DNA from: Brevundimonas halotolerans
GTDB lineage: Bacteria > Pseudomonadota > Alphaproteobacteria > Caulobacterales > Caulobacteraceae
Length of the DNA: 64,000 nucleotides
Assembly: GCF_003730275.1 (NCBI RefSeq)
Contig: NZ_QTTA01000006.1
Span: 1 to 64,000, forward strand
Direction of reading: 5' to 3'
Part shown: positions 1 through 8,820 of the stretch, in pieces
How positions within the stretch are numbered: the stretch's first letter is position 1
Layout of the letters: every line of letters begins with the position of its first letter
Made by a program: the position numbers and the translations under genes
The notes under the pieces: model-generated
Told to the model about the DNA's origin: nothing
Seen by the model: the letters and a program-made list of their open reading frames with translations, nothing else
Databases searched by the model: none

Positions 1-127
1 TGGCTCCACCGGCCTTCGCCAGCGTCATCGTGATCGCCGCCGTCAGCGTCGTCTTGCCATGGTCAACGTGACCAATCGTGCCGATGTTGCAGTGCGGCTT
101 GGTGCGTTCAAACTTTTCCTTGGCCAT
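1..127 (-). CDS. tuf: Elongation factor Tu, N-terminal part (runs off the window)
   Basis: The minus-strand reading from the ATG at 127..125 starts [19 protein letters not shown] and continues with the [10 protein letters not shown]-loop of the EF-Tu GTPase. EF-Tu delivers aminoacyl-tRNA to the ribosomal A site. Only about 42 codons lie in the window; the rest is off the left edge. It is the last gene of a minus-strand unit tRNA-Tyr, tRNA-Gly, tuf, an order also seen around tufB in other proteobacteria. The motif is unmistakable. Confidence 0.97.
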   Translation of the reverse strand, partial: MAKEKFERTKPHCNIGTIGHVDHGKTTLTAAITMTLAKAGGA

Positions 128-180
128 GGCCAAAACTCCTGATGGCCCGGGTTGAGGGGCGCTAAGTGCTGTCAAAAACC

Positions 181-254
181 TGGAGCGGGTAGACGGAATC
201 GAACCGACATATTCAGCTTGGAAGGCTGCTGTACTACCATTGTACTATACCCGC
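181..254 (-). tRNA. tRNA-Gly (anticodon TCC)
   Basis: The minus strand folds as a 74-nt tRNA. The acceptor stem begins GCGGGT at 254 and is closed by ACCCGC, followed by discriminator T and an encoded CCA at 183..181. The anticodon loop reads CTTCCAA (anticodon TCC) and the T-loop reads GGTTCGATTCC. It lies between tRNA-Tyr and tuf, probably on one transcript. Confidence 0.96.
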
Positions 255-340
255 GCAGAGAATGCGGTGTCCCCCACAAGCGGTAGGCACCACACCCGGT
301 TCCGGTCTGGACACCGGCCCTTTGCGATCCCGGACGTGCG

Positions 341-424
341 TGGTGGGGGAAGCAGGACTCGAACCTGCGAAGCTTACGCAGCGGATTTACAGTCCGCCCC
401 CTTTGCCACTCGGGACATTCCCCC
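341..424 (-). tRNA. tRNA-Tyr (anticodon GTA)
   Basis: An 84-nt class II tRNA on the minus strand. The acceptor GGGGGAA pairs with TTCCCCC, then discriminator A and encoded CCA (343..341). The anticodon loop contains GTA, and a long variable arm precedes the GGTTCGAGTCC T-arm. It is first in the tRNA-Tyr, tRNA-Gly, tuf unit. The promoter should lie in 425-570, which it shares divergently with the rRNA methyltransferase gene; I see no clean promoter hexamers there. Confidence 0.96.
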
Positions 425-571
425 AAGCACGTACGTGATCGTCATCAGGCCTCCGACCCGACCCCGAAGGATCAATGTCGAATAAAGACTTCGGGTTCGG
501 GCATCGCCTGCGTTAGAGGGGGTGCCCAACCCGGAAAGCCCTTGGGCTCCCAAATCGGAGCGCGTCTTATA

Positions 572-1462
572 GTGTCGTCGAACCGCGAACGCAACGACCG
601 GAAATCCGGTCGCAAACCACCCCCCCGGAGCCGTGCCGAAGAGCCCGCAAAGCCCGGCCGCAAGGGGGATCGCGCCGCCGCGCCCGACCCGTGGGATGCC
701 AAGCCTGCCCGCGAGCCGGGCCGTGACAAGGGCCGTGACCGACTGGATCCTGATTCCCTGATCTGGGGCCGCCACCCCGTTCTGGCGGCGCTCGCCAACC
801 CGGCCCGTCAGGGCATGGGCCGACTGATGGCCACGGCCGATCGCGCCGCCGAGCTGGAGCGTGACAAACTGCTGAACGGCCACGCGGTCGAGGTGGTGGA
901 CGGTGACCGGTTGGCGCGCCTGCTGCCGCCCGGCGCAGTGCATCAGGGGCTGGTGTTCAAGGTCAAGCCGCTGGAGGGCGTGGATCTGGACGATCTGGCC
1001 CATCCGGCGCGCGGCATACTGGTCATGCTGGACCAGCTGACGGACCCGCAGAACGTCGGTGCCATCTTCCGCTCGGCGCTGGCCTTCGGGGCACGCGGCA
1101 TCATCGTTCAGGACCGGCACAGCCCGGCGCTGGCCGGGCCGCTGGCCAAGACGGCGGCGGGCGCGACCGAGCGCCTGCCCTGCGCCCGGGTGACCAATCT
1201 GTCGCGCGCGCTCCGCACCCTGCAGGAGGCCGGCTGGCACATCGTCGGGCTGGAAGGCGAGGGCGATATGACGCTGGACGAGGCGCTCGACGGGCGCCCC
1301 ACCGTCCTGGTCATGGGCTCGGAAGGCGACGGCCTGCGTCGTCTGGTGGCGGAAAACTGCGACACCCTTGCCCGCATTCCCATGCCGGGTGGCTTCGAAA
1401 GCCTCAATGTGTCGAACGCCGCCGCCGTCGCCCTCTATGAGGCGTCAAGGAAGCAGGGCTGA
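572..1462 (+). CDS. rlmB: TrmH/SPOUT family rRNA 2'-O-methyltransferase (RlmB-like)
   Basis: Predicted SAM-dependent 2'-O-ribose methyltransferase of the SPOUT/TrmH family, probably acting on 23S rRNA G2251. All three knot motifs are present: DPQNVGAIFRSA, VLVMGSEGDGLR and the C-terminal IPMPGGFESLNVSNAAAVALYE. A basic, Pro/Arg-rich N-terminal extension of about 60 residues precedes the substrate-binding region (WGRHPVLAAL). The reading frame is open from a TTG at 542, but I prefer the GTG at 572 (VSSNRERNDR), giving 296 residues. Specificity within the family (RlmB against other TrmH enzymes) cannot be fixed from motifs alone. Confidence 0.85.
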   Translation: MSSNRERNDRKSGRKPPPRSRAEEPAKPGRKGDRAAAPDPWDAKPAREPGRDKGRDRLDPDSLIWGRHPVLAALANPARQGMGRLMATADRAAELERDKLLNGHAVEVVDGDRLARLLPPGAVHQGLVFKVKPLEGVDLDDLAHPARGILVMLDQLTDPQNVGAIFRSALAFGARGIIVQDRHSPALAGPLAKTAAGATERLPCARVTNLSRALRTLQEAGWHIVGLEGEGDMTLDEALDGRPTVLVMGSEGDGLRRLVAENCDTLARIPMPGGFESLNVSNAAAVALYEASRKQG

Positions 1463-1465
1463 GGA

Positions 1466-1813
1466 TCAGTCCATCCGCGCCCGCAGCGTGCGCAGGGCCG
1501 CCTCGAGGGCGGGAACACTGCGCATGGCGGTCATCCAGATCACCGACCCCCGAAGGTGACTGTAGCCATGGGCAATGCGATGTCGCAGATTGATGACATC
1601 CGGCCATGGCACATCGGGCAGCTGGGCCTTTGCGGCGTCAGAGAGCAGCCGCGCGCCTTCCCCGATCCGCATCAGACACAGGCAAACCGCGTCATAAACC
1701 AGCGCATCGTCCTCGAAGGCCTCGACCGTTATCCTTTGCAGATGCGCCCTCAGGCGCGTGGCCGCGTCCAGCATCTCATCGAGATGAATGCTGTCCGTCT
1801 CTTCAAACGGCAA
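1466..1813 (-). CDS. hepT: HepT-like ribonuclease toxin (HEPN, DUF86)
   Basis: A 115-residue alpha-helical protein with the HEPN RNase signature Rx4HxY at R77, H82 and Y84 (RHRIAHGY). In HepT/MntA systems the HEPN protein is the toxin and the small nucleotidyltransferase encoded with it neutralises it, in studied cases by AMPylating the Tyr of this motif. The gene overlaps its partner by 11 nt (1803-1813), so the two are translationally coupled, with antitoxin first. Its stop lies 4 nt from the convergent rlmB stop. Activity is inferred from the motif and the pairing. Confidence 0.85.
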   Translation of the reverse strand: MPFEETDSIHLDEMLDAATRLRAHLQRITVEAFEDDALVYDAVCLCLMRIGEGARLLSDAAKAQLPDVPWPDVINLRHRIAHGYSHLRGSVIWMTAMRSVPALEAALRTLRARMD

Positions 1814-2087
1814 CCGCTTCGCCCTCTGCCTTGCTCCTGATCTTGGAGTGCATGACGTCCGTGGAGCAGAATTCGACCGACCGGCCCAGCCGCTCTCCCA
1901 GCAGCCGCTCGACCGTCAGGAACTCCAACCCCAGCGGCCGGGAGGTATCGACCAGCAAATCGACGTCGCTGTCCGGCCCCGCTTCATCCCGCGCATAGCT
2001 GCCGAACAGGCGCAGGTTCACGATCCCCTGCTCTGCCAGCCACGGCTTCTGGTCCCTCAGTCTGGCAAGCAGTTCGTCGCGGGTCAT
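1803..2087 (-). CDS. mntA: MntA-like minimal nucleotidyltransferase antitoxin
   Basis: A 94-residue DNA polymerase beta-type minimal nucleotidyltransferase. The GSx10DxD catalytic signature is complete: G29-S30 and D41-V-D43 in LFGSYARDEAGPDSDVDLLVD (quoted in part). In HepT/MntA pairs this protein is the antitoxin, transferring AMP to the HEPN toxin. It is upstream of and overlaps hepT, the usual order for this type VII-like module. The 89-bp gap to the divergent terC gene (2088-2176) must hold both promoters. Confidence 0.86.
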   Translation of the reverse strand: MTRDELLARLRDQKPWLAEQGIVNLRLFGSYARDEAGPDSDVDLLVDTSRPLGLEFLTVERLLGERLGRSVEFCSTDVMHSKIRSKAEGEAVAV

Positions 2088-2176
2088 GGCGCAATCCTAC
2101 TCCAGCTGAAATAGGGGCACAAACACGGATCGCTCACCGCTTGCCGGACCGCCCCTGACTGCCTTACAGAGCCGAA

Positions 2177-3031
2177 ATGGAATTTCTCGCATCCCCCGAA
2201 CTCGCCAGCCAACTGACCGCGCTTGGCAAGGTGCTGATGATCGACCTGGTGCTGGCCGGCGACAATGCCGTGGCCGTGGGTCTGGCGGCCGCCGCCCTGC
2301 CCGCTGAACAGCGAAAGAAGGCCATCCTTATCGGTCTGGCCGCCGCCGTGATCATGCGCATCGGCTTTGCCCTCATCACCGTCCAGCTGCTGGCCATCGT
2401 CGGCCTGCTGATGGCCGGCGGTTTCCTGCTGCTGTGGGTGTGCTGGAAGATGTGGCGCGAACTGCAGGAGCAGCGCACCCACGACCAGGCCGAGTCCGGC
2501 GAGGCCATGGAGATGGCGCTGGCCGCCCACCACGGCGGCGGGGCCACGCCCGAGGAAATGGGCATCAAGCGCAAGACCTTCGGCGCGGCCCTGGTCCAGA
2601 TCATGATCGCCGACATCACCATGTCGCTCGACAATGTGCTGGCCGTCGCAGGCGCCGCCCACGATCACCCGTGGATCATGGTCTTTGGTCTGGTGCTGTC
2701 GATCGCCCTGATGGGTGTGGCCGCGACCTTCATCGCCAAGCTGCTGAACAAGCATCGCTGGATCGGCTACGTCGGCCTCGTCATCGTGCTGTATGTCGCC
2801 CTCCACATGATCTGGGACGGCTATCGCTCGGTCGTCGTCCGCACCGGCAATCTGGAACAGCACAACGCCTCGGCCCCCGGCTTCCTCGACATCGGCGAAA
2901 AGGAAGAGGCCAAGCACCTGCGTGGCGTCCGCACCGAGGACAGTGCGCTGACGACCCCGCCGGTGCCGACCAACCCGGCGGACGCCCCGCCGGTGCAGAC
3001 GGTGCCAGGCGATCCGTCGTCGGAGACCTAA
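2177..3031 (+). CDS. TerC/YjbE family integral membrane protein
   Basis: A 284-residue TerC-family protein. The core carries the family's acidic intramembrane motifs: DLVLAGDNAVAVGLAA near residue 24 and its repeat MIADITMSLDNVLAVAG near residue 150, each in a hydrophobic repeat of about three helices. A polar loop (about 92-130) separates the halves, and the tail is Pro/Thr-rich and soluble. Family members are linked to metal-ion (notably manganese) export or metalation of exported proteins. Many are controlled by a yybP-ykoY riboswitch, but the leader here is too short to hold one. The end overlaps the convergent ABC-F gene by 4 nt. Confidence 0.85.
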   Translation: MEFLASPELASQLTALGKVLMIDLVLAGDNAVAVGLAAAALPAEQRKKAILIGLAAAVIMRIGFALITVQLLAIVGLLMAGGFLLLWVCWKMWRELQEQRTHDQAESGEAMEMALAAHHGGGATPEEMGIKRKTFGAALVQIMIADITMSLDNVLAVAGAAHDHPWIMVFGLVLSIALMGVAATFIAKLLNKHRWIGYVGLVIVLYVALHMIWDGYRSVVVRTGNLEQHNASAPGFLDIGEKEEAKHLRGVRTEDSALTTPPVPTNPADAPPVQTVPGDPSSET

Positions 3032-4638
3032 AGCCGGATCTCGCGCTCGATCCCGACCGCGTCCAGAAAGTCGCGGTCGTGGCTGACGACCACCAGCGCC
3101 CCGTCCCACGCGGCCAGCGCGGCCTCGACCGCCTCGATAGCGTCCAGGTCCAGATGGTTGGTCGGCTCGTCGAGCACCAGCAGCTGCGGCGGTCGCGTTC
3201 CGGTCATGACGCAGGCCAGCGCCGCCCGCAGACGCTCGCCACCTGACAGGGTGCCGACCCGTTTGTGCGCCTCGACATTGCGGAACAGGAACCGCGCCAG
3301 CGCCGCCTGGGCGTCGTTCAGTGTGCCGTCCGGGTTCAGCCTCTGCCAGGCCTCGCTCAGGGTTTCGTCGTCGCGCAGCAAACCGGCGTGTTGGTCCAGC
3401 AGGGCCAGCGGCACCGCGCATTCGACCGTGCCCGCTGACGGCATGATCCGCCCTGCGATCAGGTCCAGCAGGGTGGTCTTGCCCGACCCGTTGGGGCCGG
3501 TGATCGCCACCCGTTCCGCTCCGGTCAGCCTCAGATCGACGGGACCGACCCGAAGGCCTCGTTCGCCGTCGACCCTGACGCCTTGCAGAGTCAGCACCTG
3601 TCGCCCGGCGGCCAGTCCTGTCTCAGGCAGGGGCAGGGTCATCCGCCGCACCCGCTCGACCCGTTCACGCGCCGCAACCAGGGTCTGTTCGGCCTCTGCC
3701 GCCTGACGGGCCGCCAGCCGGGCGTCATGGCCGGCGGAATTCTCGGCTGTCTCTGCGCGGAAGTCCCGCAGGATCTTGGGCATATCGCCCTTCATGCCCT
3801 TCTTCCGCCCCGCGCGATCCCGCCGGGCCTTGCCTTCGGCCCGGCGCTGGGCATCGGCGGCCGTGCGGGCGACCTCGCTCTCGGCTACGGCCAGATCGTG
3901 CTCGGCCGCGACCCGTTCGATCGCCTTGCGCTCGGCATAGAGGTCGTAGTTGCCGCCATAGACCGTGGCCCCCAGCGGCGACAACTCGACGATCCGGTCC
4001 ATCTGGCGCAACAGGGCGCGGTCGTGACTGACCACCACCGCCCCGCCCGGCCAGCGAGACAGGCGCTCGGCCACAAGTGCGCGGCCGTCGGCATCAAGAT
4101 GATTGGTGGGTTCATCCAGCAGGATCAGCTCGGCCCCCGCCAGCTCCAGCGCCGCCAGCTCCAGCCGCGTCCGTTCGCCCCCGCTGAGCGTCGCCGCCTC
4201 GCGGGCCGGCGCCAATCCGCCCAGCCCCACGGCTGCCAGCGCCGATTCCAGTCGCGCCTCAAGGGTCCAGTCGGCCTCGGCCAGGTCGTCGGCAGTACCG
4301 TCCCCCGCCAGAATGCGGGCCAGCCGCGCCTGCGCCGCCTCGACCCCCAGCGCGGCGGCCACGGTCTGGCCCGGCACGGCCCCGGCGTCCTGTCGCAGAC
4401 GGGCGATGAAGCCATTGCGCACGATATGGCCTTCGGCCGGCGCCCCGTCCCCCGCGATCAGATCAAGCAGGGTCGTCTTGCCGGTGCCATTGCGACCAAC
4501 GATGCCGGTGCGCTCGCGCCCCAGCGACAGGCTCAGATTTTCGAAGAGGGTTCGGCCGTCAGGCGTCCGGGCGGCGACGCCGCTGAGCGTCACGAATGCG
4601 GATGGGGACGGGTTTCGGGCGAGGCTGGAGCGAGACAT
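3028..4638 (-). CDS. ABC-F family ATPase (ribosome-associated type)
   Basis: A 536-residue soluble protein with two ABC domains and no membrane segment. Domain 1 has Walker A GRNGTGKT (48-55), signature LSGGE (151-155) and Walker B LILLDEPTNHLD. Domain 2 has Walker A GPNGSGKT (381-388), signature LSGGE (464-468) and LLVLDEPTNHLD. A charged linker (about 245-335) joins them, as expected of translation-factor-like ABC-F proteins. The subgroup cannot be assigned (Uup-like, EttA-like or resistance-type). The ATG at 4638 has no Shine-Dalgarno and sits inside a small upstream ORF that does, so translational coupling is likely. Confidence 0.85.
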   Translation of the reverse strand: MSRSSLARNPSPSAFVTLSGVAARTPDGRTLFENLSLSLGRERTGIVGRNGTGKTTLLDLIAGDGAPAEGHIVRNGFIARLRQDAGAVPGQTVAAALGVEAAQARLARILAGDGTADDLAEADWTLEARLESALAAVGLGGLAPAREAATLSGGERTRLELAALELAGAELILLDEPTNHLDADGRALVAERLSRWPGGAVVVSHDRALLRQMDRIVELSPLGATVYGGNYDLYAERKAIERVAAEHDLAVAESEVARTAADAQRRAEGKARRDRAGRKKGMKGDMPKILRDFRAETAENSAGHDARLAARQAAEAEQTLVAARERVERVRRMTLPLPETGLAAGRQVLTLQGVRVDGERGLRVGPVDLRLTGAERVAITGPNGSGKTTLLDLIAGRIMPSAGTVECAVPLALLDQHAGLLRDDETLSEAWQRLNPDGTLNDAQAALARFLFRNVEAHKRVGTLSGGERLRAALACVMTGTRPPQLLVLDEPTNHLDLDAIEAVEAALAAWDGALVVVSHDRDFLDAVGIEREIRL

Positions 4639-4696
4639 AGGCGACCACGAGGGCGACGAGGGAAAGGGCGAAACCGATTTCCACAGCGCTGATCAT
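4559..4696 (-). CDS. Small one-TM leader ORF overlapping the ABC-F gene
   Basis: A 45-codon ORF begins at the ATG at 4696..4694 and ends with TGA at 4559..4561. It reads MISAVEIGFALSLVALVVAY, then VSLQPRPKPVP and a basic tail rich in Arg. That is one hydrophobic helix followed by positive charge. A GGAGG lies about 10 nt before its ATG, whereas the ABC-F start inside it (4638) has none. It runs in another frame across the first 80 bp of the ABC-F gene. It could be a true small membrane protein, a leader ORF that couples or regulates ABC-F translation, or chance. I recognise no family. Confidence 0.5.
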   Translation of the reverse strand: MISAVEIGFALSLVALVVAYVSLQPRPKPVPIRIRDAQRRRRPDA

Positions 4697-4812
4697 GATC
4701 GTCTGGCCTCCGAAACTACTCACGCGAAGACATCAGAATGGGGTCAAAGGCTCCGGGGTGCAAGCCGCATTCGCCGCACGAAGCCGTGAGAAGACCGGCC
4801 AGTCCCTCGCAG

Positions 4813-4827
4813 GTTCCCTAAATGTTC
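4813..4827 (+). promoter_or_regulatory. LexA (SOS) box of uvrA
   Basis: GTTC-N7-GTTC, exactly the alphaproteobacterial LexA operator: GTTC at 4813-4816, seven bases CCTAAAT, GTTC at 4824-4827. It lies 80 bp before the uvrA start, where an SOS operator would be expected. Confidence 0.88.
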
Positions 4828-4907
4828 TTGCTGCATCCTGCGATTCAGTGCCCATATAGCGGCGGCACGCCGGACCCGTCCGGCCCTCTCTGCGTTCCCG
4901 GACAGGC

Positions 4908-7847
4908 ATGATCGAAAAACACGACTTCATCCGTGTGCGCGGCGCACGCGAGCACAATCTCAAGGGCGTCGATGTCGACATTCCCCGTGGCCAGCTGGTG
5001 GTCATGACGGGGCTGTCGGGCTCGGGCAAGTCCTCGCTGGCGTTCGACACCATCTATGCCGAGGGCCAGCGGCGCTATGTCGAGAGCCTGTCGGCCTATG
5101 CGCGCCAGTTCCTGGAGCTGATGGGCAAGCCGGACGTCGACCTGATCGAAGGCCTGTCGCCGGCCATCTCGATCGAACAGAAGACGACGTCGAAGAACCC
5201 GCGCTCGACCGTCGGCACGGTGACCGAGATCAACGACTATATGCGCCTGCTGTGGGCGCGGGTCGGCGTGCCCTATTCGCCGGCCACGGGCCTGCCGATC
5301 GAGAGCCAGACCGTCAGCCAGATGGTCGACAAGCTGACCGCCCTGCCCGAGGGCGAGCGCATCCTGCTGCTGGCGCCCGTGGTGCGCGACCGCAAGGGCG
5401 AATACCGCAAGGAAATCGCCGAATGGCAGCGGCTGGGCTATCAGCGGCTGAAGATCGACGGGGAATTCTATCCGATCGAGGACGCGCCGGTCCTCGACAA
5501 GAAGTTCAAGCACGACATCGATGTCGTGGTCGACCGGCTGATCACCAAGGAGGGCCTTGAGGGCCGCTACGCCGACAGCCTGCAGACCGCGCTGAAGCTG
5601 ACCGACGGCATCGCCGTTGCCGAATGGGCCAGTGTGGCCGAGGGCGAGACCGAGCCGCGCCGGATCATCTTTTCCGAGCGGTTCGCCTGTCCGGTGTCGG
5701 GGTTCACCATCAGCGAGATCGAGCCGCGGCTGTTCTCGTTCAACAGCCCGACCGGGGCCTGTCCGTCGTGCGACGGCCTGGGCGTCAAGCTGGCGTTCGA
5801 CGCCGGGCTGGTGGTGCCGGACACCGACAAGACCCTGCACAAGGGGGCCGTCGCCCCGTGGTCGCGCGGTCCCTCGCCCCTCTACACCCAGACGCTGCAG
5901 GCGCTGGCCCGCCACTATGGCTTCTCGATGGACAAGTCCTGGCGCGACCTGCCGCAGGAGGCGCGCGACGTCATCCTGGGCGGCACGGGCAAGGAGAAGA
6001 TCAAATTCGTCTATGACGACAATGCCCGCAAATATGAGGTCTCCAAGCCGTTCGAGGGGGTGCTTCCGAACCTTGAGCGTCGCTGGCGCGAGACCGACAG
6101 CGCCTGGGTGCGCGAGGAGCTGGGCCGCTACCAGTCCGAGACGCCCTGCGAGTCCTGCGGCGGCAAGCGGCTGAAGCCCGAGGCCCTGGCCGTCAAGATC
6201 AACGGCGAGGACATCGCCGACGTCAACGCCCTGTCGATCTCGAAGGCATACCTCTGGTTCTCGACCCTTGAGGAGACCCTGACCGAGAAGCAGGCCGAGA
6301 TCGCCCGGCGTATCCTCAAGGAGATCACCGACCGGCTGCGGTTCCTGAACAATGTCGGGCTCGACTATCTGAACCTGTCGCGCAACTCCGGCACCCTTTC
6401 GGGCGGCGAGAGCCAGCGCATCCGGCTGGCGTCGCAGATCGGCTCGGGCCTGACCGGCGTGCTCTATGTGCTGGACGAGCCGTCCATCGGCCTGCACCAG
6501 CGTGACAACAGCCGCCTGCTGGACAGCCTGCGCGGCCTGCGCGATCTCGGCAATTCCGTGCTGGTCGTCGAGCACGACGAGGAAGCCATCCTGACCGCCG
6601 ACCATGTCATCGACATGGGCCCCGCTGCGGGCGTCCACGGCGGCGAGATCTGCGCCCAGGGCACGCCGGATGAGGTGATGGCCAACCCCAGGTCCCTGAC
6701 CGGCAAATATCTGACCGGCGAGCGCGAGATCGAACTGCCGGTCGATGGCCGCCGCCCGGTCGACCGCAAGCGGATGCTCCGCATCTCGGGCGCCACCGGC
6801 AACAACCTCAAGAACGTCACCGGCGAGATCCCGGTCGGCCTGTTCACCTGCATCACCGGCGTGTCGGGCGGGGGCAAGTCGACCTTCACGATCGAGACGC
6901 TCTACAAGGCCGCCGCGCGCCGTCTTCACAATGCTTCGGACGCCCCGGCCCCCCACGACCGGATCGAGGGGATGGAACATTTCGACAAGGTCATCGACAT
7001 CGACCAGTCGCCCATCGGCCGCACCCCGCGCTCCAACCCGGCCACCTACACCGGAGCCTTCGGCCCGATCCGCGACTGGTATGCGGGCCTGCCGGAGTCC
7101 AAGGCGCGCGGCTATGGCCCCGGGCGGTTCAGCTTCAACGTCAAGGGCGGGCGGTGCGAGGCCTGTCAGGGCGACGGCGTCATCAAGATCGAGATGCACT
7201 TCCTGCCCGACGTCTATGTCACCTGCGACGTCTGCAAGGGCAAACGCTACAACCGCGAAACGCTGGAAGTGGTGTTCAAGGGCAAGAGCATATCCGACGT
7301 TCTGGATATGACGGTCGAGGAGGCCGCGACCTTCTTCAAGGCCGTGCCGCCGATCCGCGACCGCATGCTGACGCTGGAGCGCGTGGGCCTGGGCTACGTC
7401 AAGGTCGGCCAGCCCGCCACCACCCTGTCGGGCGGTGAGGCCCAGCGTGTCAAGCTGTCCAAGGAGCTGTCGAAACGCGCCACCGGCAAGACCCTCTACA
7501 TCCTCGACGAGCCGACCACCGGCCTGCATTTCGAGGACACCCGCAAGCTGCTGGAGGTGCTGCAGGAACTGGTCGAGGCCGGCAACACCATCGTGGTCAT
7601 CGAGCACAATCTGGACGTCATCAAGGTGGCTGACTGGCTGCTCGACTTCGGCCCCGAGGGCGGCGACGGCGGCGGCGAGATCGTCGCGGTCGGCACCCCG
7701 GAGCAGGTCGCCGACAACGCCGCCAGCTGGACCGGCCGCTACCTCAAGCCTGTCCTGGAGCGCCACGAGGACCGCCGCAAGGCGCGGGTGAAGGCGCTCG
7801 CGGCCGAGCCCGCTCCGGCCAAACGAAAAGCCCGGGCGAAAGCCTGA
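4908..7847 (+). CDS. uvrA: UvrABC excinuclease subunit A
   Basis: A 979-residue nucleotide excision repair damage-recognition ATPase that works as a dimer and loads UvrB. It has two split ABC modules: Walker A GLSGSGKS at 35-42, signature [19 protein letters not shown], a second GVSGGGKST and [15 protein letters not shown]. The zinc modules are visible as [17 protein letters not shown] and CEACQGDG...[10 protein letters not shown]. Length is normal. A LexA box at 4813-4827 indicates SOS induction. The last codons overlap a hairpin that serves as terminator for the convergent membrane-protein gene. Confidence 0.98.
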   Translation: MIEKHDFIRVRGAREHNLKGVDVDIPRGQLVVMTGLSGSGKSSLAFDTIYAEGQRRYVESLSAYARQFLELMGKPDVDLIEGLSPAISIEQKTTSKNPRSTVGTVTEINDYMRLLWARVGVPYSPATGLPIESQTVSQMVDKLTALPEGERILLLAPVVRDRKGEYRKEIAEWQRLGYQRLKIDGEFYPIEDAPVLDKKFKHDIDVVVDRLITKEGLEGRYADSLQTALKLTDGIAVAEWASVAEGETEPRRIIFSERFACPVSGFTISEIEPRLFSFNSPTGACPSCDGLGVKLAFDAGLVVPDTDKTLHKGAVAPWSRGPSPLYTQTLQALARHYGFSMDKSWRDLPQEARDVILGGTGKEKIKFVYDDNARKYEVSKPFEGVLPNLERRWRETDSAWVREELGRYQSETPCESCGGKRLKPEALAVKINGEDIADVNALSISKAYLWFSTLEETLTEKQAEIARRILKEITDRLRFLNNVGLDYLNLSRNSGTLSGGESQRIRLASQIGSGLTGVLYVLDEPSIGLHQRDNSRLLDSLRGLRDLGNSVLVVEHDEEAILTADHVIDMGPAAGVHGGEICAQGTPDEVMANPRSLTGKYLTGEREIELPVDGRRPVDRKRMLRISGATGNNLKNVTGEIPVGLFTCITGVSGGGKSTFTIETLYKAAARRLHNASDAPAPHDRIEGMEHFDKVIDIDQSPIGRTPRSNPATYTGAFGPIRDWYAGLPESKARGYGPGRFSFNVKGGRCEACQGDGVIKIEMHFLPDVYVTCDVCKGKRYNRETLEVVFKGKSISDVLDMTVEEAATFFKAVPPIRDRMLTLERVGLGYVKVGQPATTLSGGEAQRVKLSKELSKRATGKTLYILDEPTTGLHFEDTRKLLEVLQELVEAGNTIVVIEHNLDVIKVADWLLDFGPEGGDGGGEIVAVGTPEQVADNAASWTGRYLKPVLERHEDRRKARVKALAAEPAPAKRKARAKA

Positions 7848-7858
7848 CGCCCGGGCTT
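7828..7858 (-). terminator. Intrinsic terminator inside the 3' end of uvrA
   Basis: Perfect 11-bp inverted repeat AAGCCCGGGCG (7828-7838) / CGCCCGGGCTT (7848-7858) with a 9-nt loop. Read on the minus strand the hairpin is followed by TTTTCGTTT, so it fits termination of the convergent gene ending at 7884. On the plus strand it contains the uvrA stop codon and is followed by few T residues. Confidence 0.8.
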
Positions 7859-7883
7859 CATCGTTGATCGGTCAGTCAGGCGA

Positions 7884-8786
7884 TCAGGCCAGCTCGGGCG
7901 TGCCCGTGCCCTTCAGATCGCGGTAGGCGGCGGCAAACGGCGCATACATGACCGCCGCCAGCAGCGCCGACGAGATCGCCTGCAGGACGATGGCGACCGC
8001 CACCATCGGACCGATGGCCTGCAGGATGCCCATGGCGTTCATGCCTTCCAGCGATTCCCAGTCAACGGCCGCTCCCATACCCATGGTCAGGGGGAAAAAG
8101 ACGATCGACGTCAGAATGCTGACAACAAGGGTCATGACAAAGGCGATGACCGCCATGCCGATCAGCCCCCACAGATGCCCGCCCGTCACCTTGAACGAGT
8201 CAAAGAAAGCGAACCGCTTCTCGGCCACGGTGATCGGAATGGCCAACGACAACCGCACCGCCAGCCAGATCATCGCCGCAATCGCTGCGAGGAACACCAC
8301 GACAATGATCAGCGGCCCCCCCGGTACGTCGGCGGCTCCAAGGAATCCGGCAATGAACCCTGCTACTCCGAAGATGACCATCGCGGCCAGGCCCATGACG
8401 ATCGACAGGACCACGGAGACCACGGCCACGCGGACCTCATCCATACCGATCCGAAGGTAACCAAATGCCGATTTGCCGGGCTCCAGAACCGAGCGCGCCA
8501 CGGCGGCGTTGAGGACAGCCCCCATCAATATGCCCAGCGGGATGAGGATCGGAAACACGGCCAGATAGGCCATCATGAACGGCCGCAGATCCTCGGGCGT
8601 CGCGCCGGGTCCCATATTCTCAAGATCCGACGCTGCGGCCATCACGCCCGCGATCGGGCCGGCAGCCAGCAGGAATATCAGTGCGAAGCTGACCAGATAA
8701 AAGGCGGCCCACCACAGCAGCACCATCGGCTTGCGCCGCACCACGCGAAAACCTTCAAAGGCCGCGTCTGTTGCAGAAAACGTCAT
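7884..8786 (-). CDS. Polytopic membrane protein, tandem family copy 3
   Basis: A 300-residue, very hydrophobic protein with roughly six or seven membrane segments and no catalytic motif. I start it at 8786 (MTFSATDAAFEGF), which has GGGAGGG 8-9 nt upstream, rather than at the longer ORF start at 8912. The last third has the pattern RLSLAIPITVAEKRFAFFDS...GGHLWGLIGM, which recurs in the two genes upstream on the same strand. The three look like diverged tandem copies, loosely resembling membrane domains of the glycerophosphodiester-phosphodiesterase-associated type. Function unknown. A terminator follows at 7828-7858. Confidence 0.75.
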   Translation of the reverse strand: MTFSATDAAFEGFRVVRRKPMVLLWWAAFYLVSFALIFLLAAGPIAGVMAAASDLENMGPGATPEDLRPFMMAYLAVFPILIPLGILMGAVLNAAVARSVLEPGKSAFGYLRIGMDEVRVAVVSVVLSIVMGLAAMVIFGVAGFIAGFLGAADVPGGPLIIVVVFLAAIAAMIWLAVRLSLAIPITVAEKRFAFFDSFKVTGGHLWGLIGMAVIAFVMTLVVSILTSIVFFPLTMGMGAAVDWESLEGMNAMGILQAIGPMVAVAIVLQAISSALLAAVMYAPFAAAYRDLKGTGTPELA

Positions 8787-8820
8787 CACCACACCCTCCC
8801 CGATTGATGAGGCCCCAGCC

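Noticed and set aside
2088..2176. Manganese riboswitch (yybP-ykoY) before terC
   Set aside because: The 89-bp divergent gap is too short for the aptamer plus a promoter, and its conserved loops are not seen.
4845..7766. 973-codon open frame antisense to uvrA
   Set aside because: It is a shadow of a strongly biased GC-rich gene. The translation is low-complexity (Asp/Gly/Gln/Leu-rich) with no domain, and uvrA itself is certain.
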